From positions 1,889,591 to 1,953,590 of the forward strand of contig NZ_CP016201.1 of NCBI RefSeq assembly GCF_001683335.1: a stretch of DNA of 64,000 nucleotides. Direction: 5' to 3'. The stretch's first letter is position 1. Each line of letters starts with the position of its first letter. A program made the translations under genes and the position numbers. This DNA comes from Selenomonas sp. oral taxon 126 (lineage in GTDB: Bacteria > Bacillota > Negativicutes > Selenomonadales > Selenomonadaceae). Positions 55,473 to 64,000 of this stretch are shown here, piece after piece. A model generated the notes under the pieces. It searched no databases, had not been told where the DNA came from, and worked only from the letters and a program-made list of their open reading frames with translations.

Positions 55473-55879
55473 CTATCAGTATAGGTTGATGTTTAGAGTC
55501 GACACACAGAGTCCCATGACTCACTTTTATGGAATCGCTGATAAAATGAAGTCCGTTAGATTGGCGTAGATTTTTTCGTCCGATTGAGGAGGAAAACTGG
55601 ACGTATAGCAGAGGCTCTGTGGAGGATTTGCCGACAAAAAGCGGGCAAAAAAGATGTGTCAAGATGTCGGTGCTGAATTTATCAGTGCTTTCTTATATTT
55701 TGTGTTCAGTTTTTGTTGGCATGGGTGTGTAAAACCCCGACAGAGGGGGGCATTGTTGGATTGTATCAAAATTGCTGGTAAGACGGATATGTTTCAAAGC
55801 GTTGCAACGATATATGTCGATGAAGTGTCAGAACCTGTCATAAAAGAAAAACATCTGCGTTTGGTATAATCCTTTCGGA
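55473..55879. other. Decayed intergenic region with mobile repeat copy D
   Basis: About 400 bases without a convincing gene. It holds repeat copy D and after it a 54-codon open stretch (to 55869) that starts inside the repeat and reads ...LDCIKIAGKTDMFQSV...; I do not recognise it and there is no binding site, so it is treated as non-coding or a fragment. Confidence 0.5.
55531..55692. repeat. Miniature inverted-repeat element, copy D (162 bp)
   Basis: GGAATCGCTGATAAAATGAA at one end, ATTTATCAGTGCTTTC at the other, flanked by TTAT (55527-55530 and 55693-55696). Opposite orientation to copies B and E. Confidence 0.85.
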
Positions 55880-55937
55880 GCAAACGAAGAGCCTGTCAAG
55901 AAAAATACTTGACAGGCTCTTCGTTTGCCGTTATAAT
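55880..55937 (+). promoter_or_regulatory. ylxM-ffh promoter under a 21-bp palindrome
   Basis: TTGACA (55909-55914), 17-base spacer, TATAAT (55932-55937): a near-consensus promoter. A perfect 21-bp inverted repeat (55880-55900 and 55908-55928, containing GAAGAGCCTGTCAAG, loop AAAAATA) covers the -35 and spacer. No T run follows. It may be an operator, or a terminator reused as a promoter. Confidence 0.7.
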
Positions 55938-55966
55938 CGCAGAAGTGTTTTGAATGGGTGATGTGC

Positions 55967-56325
55967 ATGGAGCGGCTTTACGAGCTTGCGCGGCTGTATG
56001 ACCTCTACGGGGGGCTGCTGCGTGAGAAGCAGCGCGAATGTCTGCGTCTGCACATCGCAGAGGATTTCTCGCTCGCGGAGATCGGCGGGGAACTGGGCAT
56101 TACGCGTCAGGCGGCGCACGACAATATTCGCCGCGCAGAGCGGGCGCTCGCCGAGATGGAGGAGGCGCTGGGGCTGTGCGCGCGTCAGGAGGCGCAGGAG
56201 CGTGCGCTCGCCGCGATCTGCGCGGAGTTGAACGCGCTCGAGGAGCCGATCACGTGCGCGCAGGTGCGCGCGATTGCGGAAAAGTTCGAACCGTATATGG
56301 AAATAGATGGAAAGGAGGCGGGAGA

Positions 56326-56329
<4 letters not shown>
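55967..56329 (+). CDS. ylxM: YlxM-family helix-turn-helix protein
   Basis: A 120-residue YlxM. The N-terminal part (ARLYDLYGGLLREKQRECLRLHIAEDFSLAEIGGELGITRQAAHDNIRRAE) is a sigma-region-4-like helix-turn-helix. YlxM is a partner of the signal recognition particle and stimulates Ffh activity in Streptococcus. ATG 55967 is the likely start; ATG 55961 and GTG 55958 are close. The stop overlaps the ffh start (ATGA). Confidence 0.9.
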
Positions 56330-57702
<1,373 letters not shown>

Positions 57703-57706
57703 TATA

Positions 57707-57866
57707 GGAAGCACTGATAAATTCAGCCCATTATCTTGGCGCATTCTTTTCGCCCTGCCTGTGTCAACAAATCCTCCATATAGCTTTGGCTATGCGTCCG
57801 GTTTGTTTCCTTGGCAGGACAAAAATTCTGCACCAATCTGACAGACTTCATTTTATCAGCGATTCC
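57707..57866. repeat. Miniature inverted-repeat element, copy E (160 bp)
   Basis: GGAAGCACTGATAAATTC at one end, TTTTATCAGCGATTCC at the other, flanked by TATA (57703-57706 and 57867-57870). It lies between ffh and rpsP, starting 4 bases after the ffh stop. Confidence 0.85.
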
Positions 57867-57890
57867 TATACAACGAAAGGTGGTGAAAAT

Positions 57891-58166
57891 ATGGCAGTCA
57901 AGATTCGTTTGAACCGCATGGGTGCGAAGAAGAACCCCTTCTACCGCATCGTGGTCGCCGACTCGCGCGCACCGCGTGATGGTCGATTCATCGAGATCCT
58001 TGGAAACTACGATCCGTCGAAGCAGCCCGCTGTCGTCAGCATTGACGAGGATAAGGCAATCGACTGGATGAAGAAGGGCGCACAGCCGACCGACACGGTC
58101 AGGAACATCCTGAGCAAGAACGGCACAATGGCAAAATTTGCCGAGGCAAAGCGTCAGAAGGACTGA
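57891..58166 (+). CDS. rpsP: 30S ribosomal protein S16
   Basis: A 91-residue S16 ([38 protein letters not shown]). AAAGGTGG lies 6 bases before ATG 57891. It heads rpsP-khpA-ylqD-rimM, and the mobile repeat now stands between it and ffh. Confidence 0.97.
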   Translation: MAVKIRLNRMGAKKNPFYRIVVADSRAPRDGRFIEILGNYDPSKQPAVVSIDEDKAIDWMKKGAQPTDTVRNILSKNGTMAKFAEAKRQKD

Positions 58167-58250
58167 AATACAGCCGCTGCAAGAGATTCCGTCATTCCGA
58201 TGAGGGGATCTCTTCCAGTGTGCGTATTGCGATGAGGAGAGACGAACGGC

Positions 58251-58478
58251 GTGAAAGAGATAGTCGAGGTTATCGCAAAATCATTGGTCGACCATCCGGA
58301 AGCTGTCGTCGTTGACGAAACGCAGGATGATCAGGAGATCGTATTGAGACTTCGCGTGGCGGAGGATGACATGGGCAAGGTCATCGGCAAGCAGGGGCGC
58401 ATTGCAAAGGCGCTCCGCAGCGTTGTCAAGGCCGCTGCAACGAAGGAGAATAAGAGGGCGACGGTCGAGATCGGCTGA
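58251..58478 (+). CDS. khpA: KH-domain RNA-binding protein KhpA
   Basis: A 75-residue single KH domain (IAKSLVDHPEAVVV ... DDMGKVIGKQGRIAKALRSVV); the GKQG loop is the RNA-binding GxxG motif. KhpA works with KhpB and binds many small and messenger RNAs. Start is GTG 58251, with GAGGAGAG upstream. It lies between rpsP and ylqD, the standard order. Confidence 0.94.
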   Translation: MKEIVEVIAKSLVDHPEAVVVDETQDDQEIVLRLRVAEDDMGKVIGKQGRIAKALRSVVKAAATKENKRATVEIG

Positions 58479-58510
58479 GCCCCGTGAGGGAGCCTTTTGG
58501 CAGTCCCTCG

Positions 58511-58543
58511 AAACGGCGCGCGTCTCAGACGGTCGCCGTTTTT
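58511..58543 (+). terminator. Attenuator or terminator after khpA
   Basis: AAACGGCG pairs with CGCCGTTT, with a second inner GCGTCT/AGAC pairing, then TTTTT. Only 18 bases before the ylqD start, so it may attenuate within the operon. Confidence 0.6.
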
Positions 58544-58561
58544 GTATAAGGAGAGATCAGA

Positions 58562-58972
58562 GTGGATTCTATTTCAATCAAGGTGCCTGTCACCGTCAAG
58601 GCAAAGCTGACTGAGAAGCTGCGCGCGAAGATGCTCAAGGAGATGGAGGAAGGTCTCAGCCGCGCAGAGCTTGAGATTCAGCAGCTCGGCATTCAGGAGA
58701 AGCGCGTCATGCAGGAGGCGGAGCAGGGTGAGCTGACGCCGCAGGCGATCCAGCACATCAATACGATCCGTCAGGAGCGTCAGCGCCGCATTGACTACAT
58801 CGAGGAGACGCGTGCACATCAGGAGGAATTGCAGAAATTCGTCGAGGGTGCGGAGATCGTGCAGGGCACGCTCGAGCGTCAGGTCGAGGCGAAGGTCGGC
58901 GACGATATGCGCGAGCTCATGAACGTCGAGATTCTGGTGGAAGATGACAAGATTATCGCCATCCGTTCCTGA
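58562..58972 (+). CDS. ylqD: YlqD-family protein
   Basis: A 136-residue protein: an N-terminal strand region (SISIKVPVTVKAKLTEKLR), a long coiled-coil middle (about residues 20-90) and a short C-terminal beta part. YlqD is conserved between khpA and rimM in Firmicutes; its role is not established. Start GTG 58562 with AAGGAGAG upstream. It overlaps rimM by 29 bases. Confidence 0.85.
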   Translation: MDSISIKVPVTVKAKLTEKLRAKMLKEMEEGLSRAELEIQQLGIQEKRVMQEAEQGELTPQAIQHINTIRQERQRRIDYIEETRAHQEELQKFVEGAEIVQGTLERQVEAKVGDDMRELMNVEILVEDDKIIAIRS

Positions 58973-59453
58973 CGGGCGCATCGTCATCGGGCGCGTCGGC
59001 GCGGCGCACGGGATTCAGGGCGACCTGCGGATCATCCCGCTGACGGATTTTCCCGAGCGTTTCGACGCACTGCGCGAGGTCATGGTGGGCGACGAACTGC
59101 TCCATGTCGAGCGCGTGAAGCCGCAGGGGAAGAACATCCTCATGCGCTTCCGTGAGTACGCTGTCCGCGAGGAGGCGCAGAAGCTTACGGGGCGGCTGCT
59201 CACGGTCGCGCGCGCGGATGCCGCACCGCTCGATGAAGGTGAATACTACGTCTTTGACATCGTTGGGCTTACGGTCTGCGATGAAGAGAATAACGAGCTA
59301 GGTACAGTCGAGAACGTCATCCGCACGGGCAGCAACGATGTCTATGCCGTGCGTGCGGAGGACGGGCGCGAGATATTGATTCCCGCGCTGCGCACGGCGG
59401 TGCTGGCGATTGATGTGCCGGGCGGACGCATGACGGTGCGGCTGCCGGAGTGA
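58944..59453 (+). CDS. rimM: 16S rRNA processing protein RimM
   Basis: A 169-residue RimM. N-terminal RimM fold (IVIGRVGAAHGIQGDLRIIPLTDFPERF) and a C-terminal PRC barrel (YYVFDIVGLTVCDEENNELGTVENVIRTGSNDVY). It binds S19 during 30S head assembly. It overlaps ylqD. trmD, which often follows, is not here; a terminator ends the operon. Confidence 0.95.
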   Translation: MTRLSPSVPDGRIVIGRVGAAHGIQGDLRIIPLTDFPERFDALREVMVGDELLHVERVKPQGKNILMRFREYAVREEAQKLTGRLLTVARADAAPLDEGEYYVFDIVGLTVCDEENNELGTVENVIRTGSNDVYAVRAEDGREILIPALRTAVLAIDVPGGRMTVRLPE

Positions 59454-59488
59454 GCGGATGGGGAGACTTTCTCTCCCTCCGCTTTTTT
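59454..59488 (+). terminator. Terminator after rimM
   Basis: GCGGATGGGGAGA pairs with TCTCCCTCCGC, followed by TTTTTT. Confidence 0.85.
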
Positions 59489-59512
59489 GTGCGCCGTTTC
59501 ATCGTACTGCCT

Positions 59513-59541
59513 TTGCGGAAATCAGCCTCTCGTGTTATAAT
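59513..59541 (+). promoter_or_regulatory. Promoter of tsaE-tsaB-rimI-tsaD
   Basis: TTGCGG (59513-59518) and TATAAT (59536-59541) with a 17-base spacer, 41 bases before tsaE. Confidence 0.65.
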
Positions 59542-59582
59542 GTATCAAAAGGTTTTGGTTCTTTTACTAAAGGGGACGGAAT

Positions 59583-60059
59583 ATGCTCACCTGTATATCG
59601 CATTCGCCCGAGGAGACCGCGCATCTGGCGAGTACCATCGGTAAAATCATCCACGAGGGCACGGTCATCTGCCTCGATGGAGAACTTGGGGTGGGCAAGA
59701 CACTCTTTGTACGGGCGCTCGCGCGTACGCTCGGCGTGGAGAGCGATGTGACGAGCCCGACGTTCAACCTCATGAATATCTACGAGGCGGCGTGCCCCAT
59801 TGTGCATTTCGACCTCTATCGCATCGAGTCCGAGGAGGAACTCGAGGACATCGGCTTCTATGAGTATGTGGACGCGACCGAGGGCATTGTGCTGATCGAG
59901 TGGGCGGAGAAATTCCCTGAGGCACTGCCCGAGGATCGGCTCGAGGTGCGCATTGATGCGCTTGATGGAGAGGAGCGGCAGTTCATCTTTGCCGCAGAGG
60001 GGGAGAAGAGCACGGCGCTCTTGGAGGAGTTGAACGAGATTGTCGATCCTGAGCATTGA
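59583..60059 (+). CDS. tsaE: tRNA t6A37 threonylcarbamoyl transferase subunit TsaE
   Basis: A 158-residue P-loop ATPase: DGELGVGKTLFVRALAR Walker A, SPTFNLMNIYE switch, HFDLYRI and LIEWAEKFPEAL. TsaE drives the TsaB-TsaD-TsaE complex that makes N6-threonylcarbamoyladenosine at position 37 of ANN-reading tRNAs. It overlaps tsaB by 20 bases. Confidence 0.95.
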   Translation: MLTCISHSPEETAHLASTIGKIIHEGTVICLDGELGVGKTLFVRALARTLGVESDVTSPTFNLMNIYEAACPIVHFDLYRIESEEELEDIGFYEYVDATEGIVLIEWAEKFPEALPEDRLEVRIDALDGEERQFIFAAEGEKSTALLEELNEIVDPEH

Positions 60060-60759
60060 TACCTCCTCGCAGGTCTCGAGTGTCGCCGTCCTCTCAGCGG
60101 AGCGCGTCGCGGCAGAGCTGAGCATGCAGGGCGCGCTGACACACTCCGAGACCCTCATGCCGCACATTGGGATGGCGCTCGAGATGGCGCGCGTGAAAAA
60201 GGAAGAACTCGATGGCATCGCCGTCAGCATCGGCCCCGGTTCGTTCACGGGGCTCAGAATCGGGCTTGCGGCGGCAAAGATGATGGCGTATGCCCTACAC
60301 ATCCCACTGATCGCAGTACCGACACTCGAGGCGCTTGCCCATCACACGATCTGTGAGGGTGTGCGCCTCGTTCCCATGATGGACGCGCAGAAGGGCAATG
60401 TCTACGCGCAGGAATTTGCTTGGGAGGCGGGAGCAGAGGGGCTGACGCTGCGCGAAGTGCATCCGCTTGTGATCCTGCCGCTCTCGGAGGTGCTCGCGGG
60501 GCTTGCGGAATCGCAGCAGCCCGTCCTCCTCCTCGGGGATGCCATGCAGAAGAAAACATTGACGCCGCTGCCGAGAGGCGTGCGTATTGCGCCGATTCAT
60601 GCGCGTATGCCGCGTGCTGCCTGTGTGGGGCTCGCGGCGCTTACGCGTCTTGCTCGCGGGGCGGTGGATGATCCCGTCACCATCGCGCCGCTCTATCTGC
60701 GCCGCAGCGAGGCAGAGGTGTTGTGGGAGAAGCGGCACGGTACGGAGGGCGCGCCGTGA
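60040..60759 (+). CDS. tsaB: tRNA t6A37 subunit TsaB
   Basis: A 239-residue ASKHA-fold protein (LSIDTSSQVSSVAVL, SIGPGSFTGLRIGLAAAK). It pairs with TsaD as a scaffold. Start TTG 60040, inside the end of tsaE, which implies translational coupling. Its stop overlaps the rimI GTG. Confidence 0.94.
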   Translation: MSILSIDTSSQVSSVAVLSAERVAAELSMQGALTHSETLMPHIGMALEMARVKKEELDGIAVSIGPGSFTGLRIGLAAAKMMAYALHIPLIAVPTLEALAHHTICEGVRLVPMMDAQKGNVYAQEFAWEAGAEGLTLREVHPLVILPLSEVLAGLAESQQPVLLLGDAMQKKTLTPLPRGVRIAPIHARMPRAACVGLAALTRLARGAVDDPVTIAPLYLRRSEAEVLWEKRHGTEGAP

Positions 60760-61244
60760 TTTCCTTTCGTCCCCTGCGGGCGGAGGATGCGGAGGCGGTG
60801 GCGCGCATCGAGCGCGAGAGCTTTCCGACGCCGTGGTCGCGCGAGGACTTCTGGCGTGAGGCTTCGAATGACTTTGCCTGCTATATCGTTGCGCTCGAGG
60901 ATGCGGAGATCATCGGCTTTGGCGGCTGCTGGATCTCGTTCGAGGAGGCGCAGGTGACGAATATCGCGCTGACCTCTGCACAGCGAGGCAGGGGGCTCGG
61001 CAGACTGCTGATGACGCGGCTCATGTGTGCGGCGGCAGAGCGCGGCGCGGAGCGCATGACGCTCGAGGTGCGTCCGTCGAATACGCCCGCGCTGCGCCTC
61101 TACGAGGGGCTGGGCTTTGCGGCAATCGGCGTGCGCAGGAAATACTATCAGGACAATGGGGAAGATGCCATTCTGATGTGGCATACGAAGTTAAAGGACT
61201 TTGCAGATGAAAGATGTTCGGCAGAAACTGACGCTCGGGATTGA
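60756..61244 (+). CDS. rimI: Ribosomal-protein S18 alanine N-acetyltransferase RimI
   Basis: A 162-residue GNAT acetyltransferase: RPLRAEDAEAVARIERESFPTPWSREDF, and the acetyl-CoA motif SAQRGRGLGRLLM. Start GTG 60756 overlaps the tsaB stop. RimI acetylates S18 and sits in the t6A operon in many bacteria. The C-terminus overlaps tsaD by about 38 bases. Confidence 0.93.
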   Translation: MISFRPLRAEDAEAVARIERESFPTPWSREDFWREASNDFACYIVALEDAEIIGFGGCWISFEEAQVTNIALTSAQRGRGLGRLLMTRLMCAAAERGAERMTLEVRPSNTPALRLYEGLGFAAIGVRRKYYQDNGEDAILMWHTKLKDFADERCSAETDARD

Positions 61245-62229
61245 GACGAGTTGCGATGAGACCTCCGCCGCCGTCCTGCGTGGGACGCGCGAGCTGTTCT
61301 CCTGCGTCATTGCAACGCAGATTCCGATTCATCAGAAATACGGCGGCGTTGTGCCCGAGATCGCCTCGCGCAACCACATTTTGAGCATCCTGCCCGTTGT
61401 GGAGCAGGCACTTGATGAGGCGGGAACAGCGCTCTCGGAGATCGATCAGGTCGCCGTCACCTACGGCCCGGGGCTTGTCGGTGCGCTCCTCGTCGGTGTG
61501 TCGGCGGCAAAGTCGCTTGCCTTTTCCCTCAATGTGCCGCTCATCGGCGTCAACCATCTTGAGGGGCATATCTTTGCGAACTTTCTTGCGCATACGGAGC
61601 TCACGCCGCCCTTTATGGCGCTCGTTGTTTCGGGCGGGCATACGGCGCTCGTGGATGTCGCGGACTACGAGACGTTCCGCCTGATGGGCAGAACGCGCGA
61701 CGATGCGGCGGGTGAGGCGTTCGACAAGGTGGCGCGCGTCATGGGACTGCCGTACCCCGGCGGCCCCGAGATCGACAAGCTCGCCCGCGAGGGTGATCCC
61801 ACCGCGATCGACTTCCCGCGTGCACTTGCACAGGAGGGAAACTACGAATTTAGCTTCAGCGGGCTGAAATCCGCCGTGCTGAACTACATCAACAGCGAGC
61901 AGATGAAGGGGCATGCGCTGCATAAGGCGGACATCGCCGCCTCGTTCCAGTCTGCCGTGGTGGAGGTGCTCGTACACAAGGCGTTCGAGGCAATCCGCGA
62001 GGCGGGGCGCGATACGCTCGTCCTTGCGGGCGGTGTTGCGGCGAATCGGTCGCTCGAACGCCGTTTGCGCGAGACGGCAGAGGCGGAGGGCATCCGCTAT
62101 CTCTATCCGCCCGCGCGCCTCTGCACGGACAACGCTGCCATGATTGCCTGTCGCGGTGCCTATGCGGCGGAGGCGGGCAAGTACAGCGATCTCTACCTGA
62201 ACGCTGTGCCGGGACTGGATTTTGCATAA
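61207..62229 (+). CDS. tsaD: tRNA t6A37 threonylcarbamoyltransferase TsaD
   Basis: A 340-residue TsaD (Kae1/Gcp), ASKHA fold with metal ligands: GIETSCDETSAAVL, the HLEGH metal pair, VVSGGHTALV, FSFSGLKSAVLNYI and GGVAANRSLER, all standard. ATG 61207 is chosen; TTG 61201 is in frame. It ends the tsaE-tsaB-rimI-tsaD operon. Confidence 0.96.
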   Translation: MKDVRQKLTLGIETSCDETSAAVLRGTRELFSCVIATQIPIHQKYGGVVPEIASRNHILSILPVVEQALDEAGTALSEIDQVAVTYGPGLVGALLVGVSAAKSLAFSLNVPLIGVNHLEGHIFANFLAHTELTPPFMALVVSGGHTALVDVADYETFRLMGRTRDDAAGEAFDKVARVMGLPYPGGPEIDKLAREGDPTAIDFPRALAQEGNYEFSFSGLKSAVLNYINSEQMKGHALHKADIAASFQSAVVEVLVHKAFEAIREAGRDTLVLAGGVAANRSLERRLRETAEAEGIRYLYPPARLCTDNAAMIACRGAYAAEAGKYSDLYLNAVPGLDFA

Positions 62230-62317
62230 AATGACATAGGGAATCGGAGCGCCCCTATCGGCTCGCAAGCTCGCCACTTCCCCCGTTTCGACGGGGGAAG
62301 CTAATATGCCGTCGCCT

Positions 62318-62370
62318 AAAGCCTCCCCTGCGCCAGCGGGGGAGGGGGACCGCGCAGCGGTGGAAGGGGC
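62318..62370. repeat. GC-rich palindromic intergenic repeat, copy 2
   Basis: Same unit as 43924-43974: AAAGCCT, a GC-rich hairpin, GGGGGACCGC-x-GCGGTGGAAGGGGC. It is of the widespread Firmicutes intergenic-palindrome kind. Confidence 0.7.
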
Positions 62371-62374
62371 GAAA

Positions 62375-62428
62375 AGAGAGACTGTTGTACGAAGTTAGAA
62401 ATGCTTCATGCAGCAGCCTCTCTTTTTA
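62375..62428 (+). terminator. Terminator after tsaD
   Basis: AGAGAGACTG ... CAGCCTCTCT with an inner GAAG/CTTC pairing, followed by TTTTTATTT. A TGTACGAAG-class hairpin. Confidence 0.75.
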
Positions 62429-62469
62429 TTTGTCCATAAGTCCTCATGACAAAGGGCAAGGTCTTTTCG

Positions 62470-62498
62470 TTGCAAGTATGAATGCCATTCGTTATAAT
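62470..62498 (+). promoter_or_regulatory. Promoter of the PRD regulator gene
   Basis: TTGCAA (62470-62475) and TATAAT (62493-62498) with a 17-base spacer, 33 bases before the start. Confidence 0.65.
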
Positions 62499-62530
62499 AA
62501 AAATGTCAACGGTCGAAAGGAGGCGGGCAG

Positions 62531-64000
62531 ATGGAGCTGACGGCACGTATGCGGGCGATTCTGTCCGCTCTCCTCGCAGCAGACGGCTATGTGCCCGCCG
62601 AGCGCATCGCCTCTGCCCTCGATGTCAGCGCACGCACCATTACGCGTGAGATGCACGGGCTCGAGATGGCACTGATGCCGTACGGCATTACACTTCTTAG
62701 GCGCACGGGGGCGGGCTTCATGCTCGCGGGTGACGCGGCGGATCTGAGCGCGCTGCGCCGCCGTCTTGCCGCTGCTGCGGATGCGCAGCGCGAACTCTCG
62801 CCCGCACAGCGCCGCTCAGTGCTGACGACGCGTCTCCTCATGGCGGACGAGCCGCTGAAGCTCTTCACACTTGCGCGGCTTCTGAATGTGACGGACAGCA
62901 CCGTCAGTCACGATCTTGACCGCCTTCACCCGTGGCTTGCAGCGCAGGAAATCACCCTCGTGCGACGCCCCGGACTCGGCGTCTATGTCGAGGGCAGCGA
63001 GCGCGCAATCCGCAGTGCGCTCGTCCGCAACATCCACGATCATGCGGACGAGGCGGCGCTGCTTGCCCTCATCGGCGACGATGAGGATGTGCAGGGGGCG
63101 GCGCGTGCGGCAGAGCGCGCGCTGCTCGGACTCGTGGACGCGGCGTATGTGCGGCGCATCGATGCCGTTGTCGCTGAGGAGACGGCGGAGCGCGGCATTC
63201 CGGACACGGCGCGTGTCGGACTCGTCGTCCATCTCGCGCTTGCCGTGCGGCGGATGCAGCAGAGCGACGCAATTGCAATGGACGCAGGGACGCTTGCCGA
63301 GCTGCGGCGGACGGAGGATTTCAAAACGGGGCAGCGCATTGCGCGGCGGCTCGGAGAGGCATTCTCCCTCACCGTGCCCGAGGCGGAGGTCGGCTATATC
63401 ACGATGCACCTCCTCGGTGCGCGCTCTGCTGCGCTTCCCACGGGGGCGGGACGGGTGGACAACTTTCGCCTCGTGCAGATCGCACAGTCGATCATGCGCC
63501 TTGCGGGCGAGAAGAGCGGCGCGCCGCTCCTGCGCAGCCGCACGCTGCTCACGGGGCTTGTGAATCATCTCGCACCCGCCCTGCACCGCCTGAAGCTCGG
63601 CATGGACATCCGCAACCCGCTGCTAGCGCAGATGGAGGCGGAGCATCCGGAGCTGATGTCACTTGCGCGTCACGCAGTGCGCGCGATGGAGGAGGAGGCA
63701 GGAGCACCGCTCCCCGCCGATGAGATTGCCTACATCGCCATGCACCTTGGCGCGGCACTGACGGAGGCGGGCGTGGATCGCCCGGCAGTGCGCGTACTCG
63801 TTGCGTGCCCGACGGGACTCGGCACGAGCCGTCTGCTCGCAAGCCGCATCCGCCGTGCTTACGAGCGCATCCGCGTGGTAGGGGAGCTCTCCTCCCTCGC
63901 GCTCACGGCGCAGGAGATCACACGCCGCGCCGTGGATTTCGTTGTATCGACCGTGCCGCTTCCGCCGCTCCCCGTTCCCGTTGTCGTCGCCAGTGCGTTC
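62531..64000 (+). CDS. BglG/MtlR-type PRD transcriptional regulator (3' end outside window)
   Basis: 490 codons to the window end, no stop yet. AAAGGAGG lies 7 bases before the ATG. Order: an N-terminal HTH_11-like helix-turn-helix (ERIASALDVSARTITREMHGLE), a second Mga-like helix-turn-helix (LARLLNVTDSTVSHDLDRLHP), PRD1 (ending VGYITMHLLGAR), PRD2 (ending DEIAYIAMHLGAAL) and a phosphotransferase EIIB-like domain with the P-loop VLVACPTGLGTSRLLASR (Cys is the phosphorylated residue). PRD His residues and the EIIB Cys are targets of PTS control, so it should activate or antiterminate a sugar-PTS operon downstream of the window. Confidence 0.9.
   Translation, partial: MELTARMRAILSALLAADGYVPAERIASALDVSARTITREMHGLEMALMPYGITLLRRTGAGFMLAGDAADLSALRRRLAAAADAQRELSPAQRRSVLTTRLLMADEPLKLFTLARLLNVTDSTVSHDLDRLHPWLAAQEITLVRRPGLGVYVEGSERAIRSALVRNIHDHADEAALLALIGDDEDVQGAARAAERALLGLVDAAYVRRIDAVVAEETAERGIPDTARVGLVVHLALAVRRMQQSDAIAMDAGTLAELRRTEDFKTGQRIARRLGEAFSLTVPEAEVGYITMHLLGARSAALPTGAGRVDNFRLVQIAQSIMRLAGEKSGAPLLRSRTLLTGLVNHLAPALHRLKLGMDIRNPLLAQMEAEHPELMSLARHAVRAMEEEAGAPLPADEIAYIAMHLGAALTEAGVDRPAVRVLVACPTGLGTSRLLASRIRRAYERIRVVGELSSLALTAQEITRRAVDFVVSTVPLPPLPVPVVVASAF

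Larger units (their letters stand above)
62230..62530. other. 300-base intergenic region with repeat, terminator and promoter
   Basis: Contains a GGGGG/CCCCC hairpin (62273-62302), the GC-rich repeat copy 2, a TGTACGAAG-type terminator and a promoter for the PRD gene. No coding sequence. Confidence 0.7.

Noticed and set aside
55654-55869. 71-codon ORF after repeat copy D
   Set aside because: It starts inside the mobile repeat, has no binding site and matches nothing I recognise.

Overview
The window reads as a chromosomal segment of a Negativicutes bacterium, most likely Selenomonas or a close relative. This is inferred from the high-GC housekeeping genes combined with Firmicutes-type operons (cysE-cysS-mrnC-thyX-rlmB-yacP, ylxM-ffh-rpsP-khpA-ylqD-rimM, tsaE-tsaB-rimI-tsaD), a dense one-strand layout and strong Shine-Dalgarno sites. 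No rRNA is present. There is one tRNA, Arg-CCG. No search could be run, so the genus is a suggestion.

Layout. 1-5.3 kb: the end of an FbpB-like ABC importer (permease, binding lipoprotein) followed by a YesM/YesN-type two-component pair. 5.3-6.4 kb, minus strand: a cupin gene and a hicAB toxin-antitoxin pair with a perfect palindromic operator. 6.6-16.2 kb: priA, ispE, a GntR regulator, glmU, prs, a TrxB-like flavoprotein, a Crp/Fnr regulator and tRNA-Arg. 16.3-24.1 kb: a large Hsp70/actin-fold ATPase of unknown role, a ComFB protein, then the cysE-to-yacP operon. 24.2-28.4 kb, minus strand: two trkH paralogues and trkA (potassium uptake).

28.6-34.5 kb is a decayed or repurposed type I-C CRISPR-Cas locus: cas3, cas5c, cas8c, cas7c. 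The cas8c frame carries one in-frame TAA, but an internal GTG with its own ribosome-binding site (the expected Cas11c start) is intact. cas4, cas1, cas2 and the array are missing; only one degenerate repeat remains, at 34.45 kb. In the cas3-cas5 gap, on the minus strand, lies what looks like a complete single-guide RNA gene: a consensus promoter whose predicted start falls on the first base of a CRISPR-like repeat, then about 34 nt of guide-like sequence, then a terminator. This is the most interesting object in the window and resembles the crRNA-like regulatory or guard RNAs (CreR/CreA type) known from other type I systems.

34.5-45.6 kb: an ABC ATPase/permease pair lacking a binding protein, an H-NOX chemoreceptor, a long glutamine synthetase, an Rpn-type nuclease, clpB and a DUF438/hemerythrin/PAS protein. 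45.6-55.9 kb is an AT-richer accessory island: three dynamin-like GTPases (one fused to Sel1 repeats), a NagZ-like lipoprotein glycosidase and a small glycine-rich repeat protein, with decayed sequence and mobile repeats on its borders. 55.9-62.2 kb: the ffh/rpsP and t6A (tsa) operons. 62.5-64 kb: a BglG-type PRD regulator cut by the window end.

Five copies of one miniature inverted-repeat element occur (three of about 160 bp, two internally deleted). Four are flanked by perfect 4-bp target duplications. Many intergenic hairpins are terminators, several sharing a TGCACGAAG-like stem.
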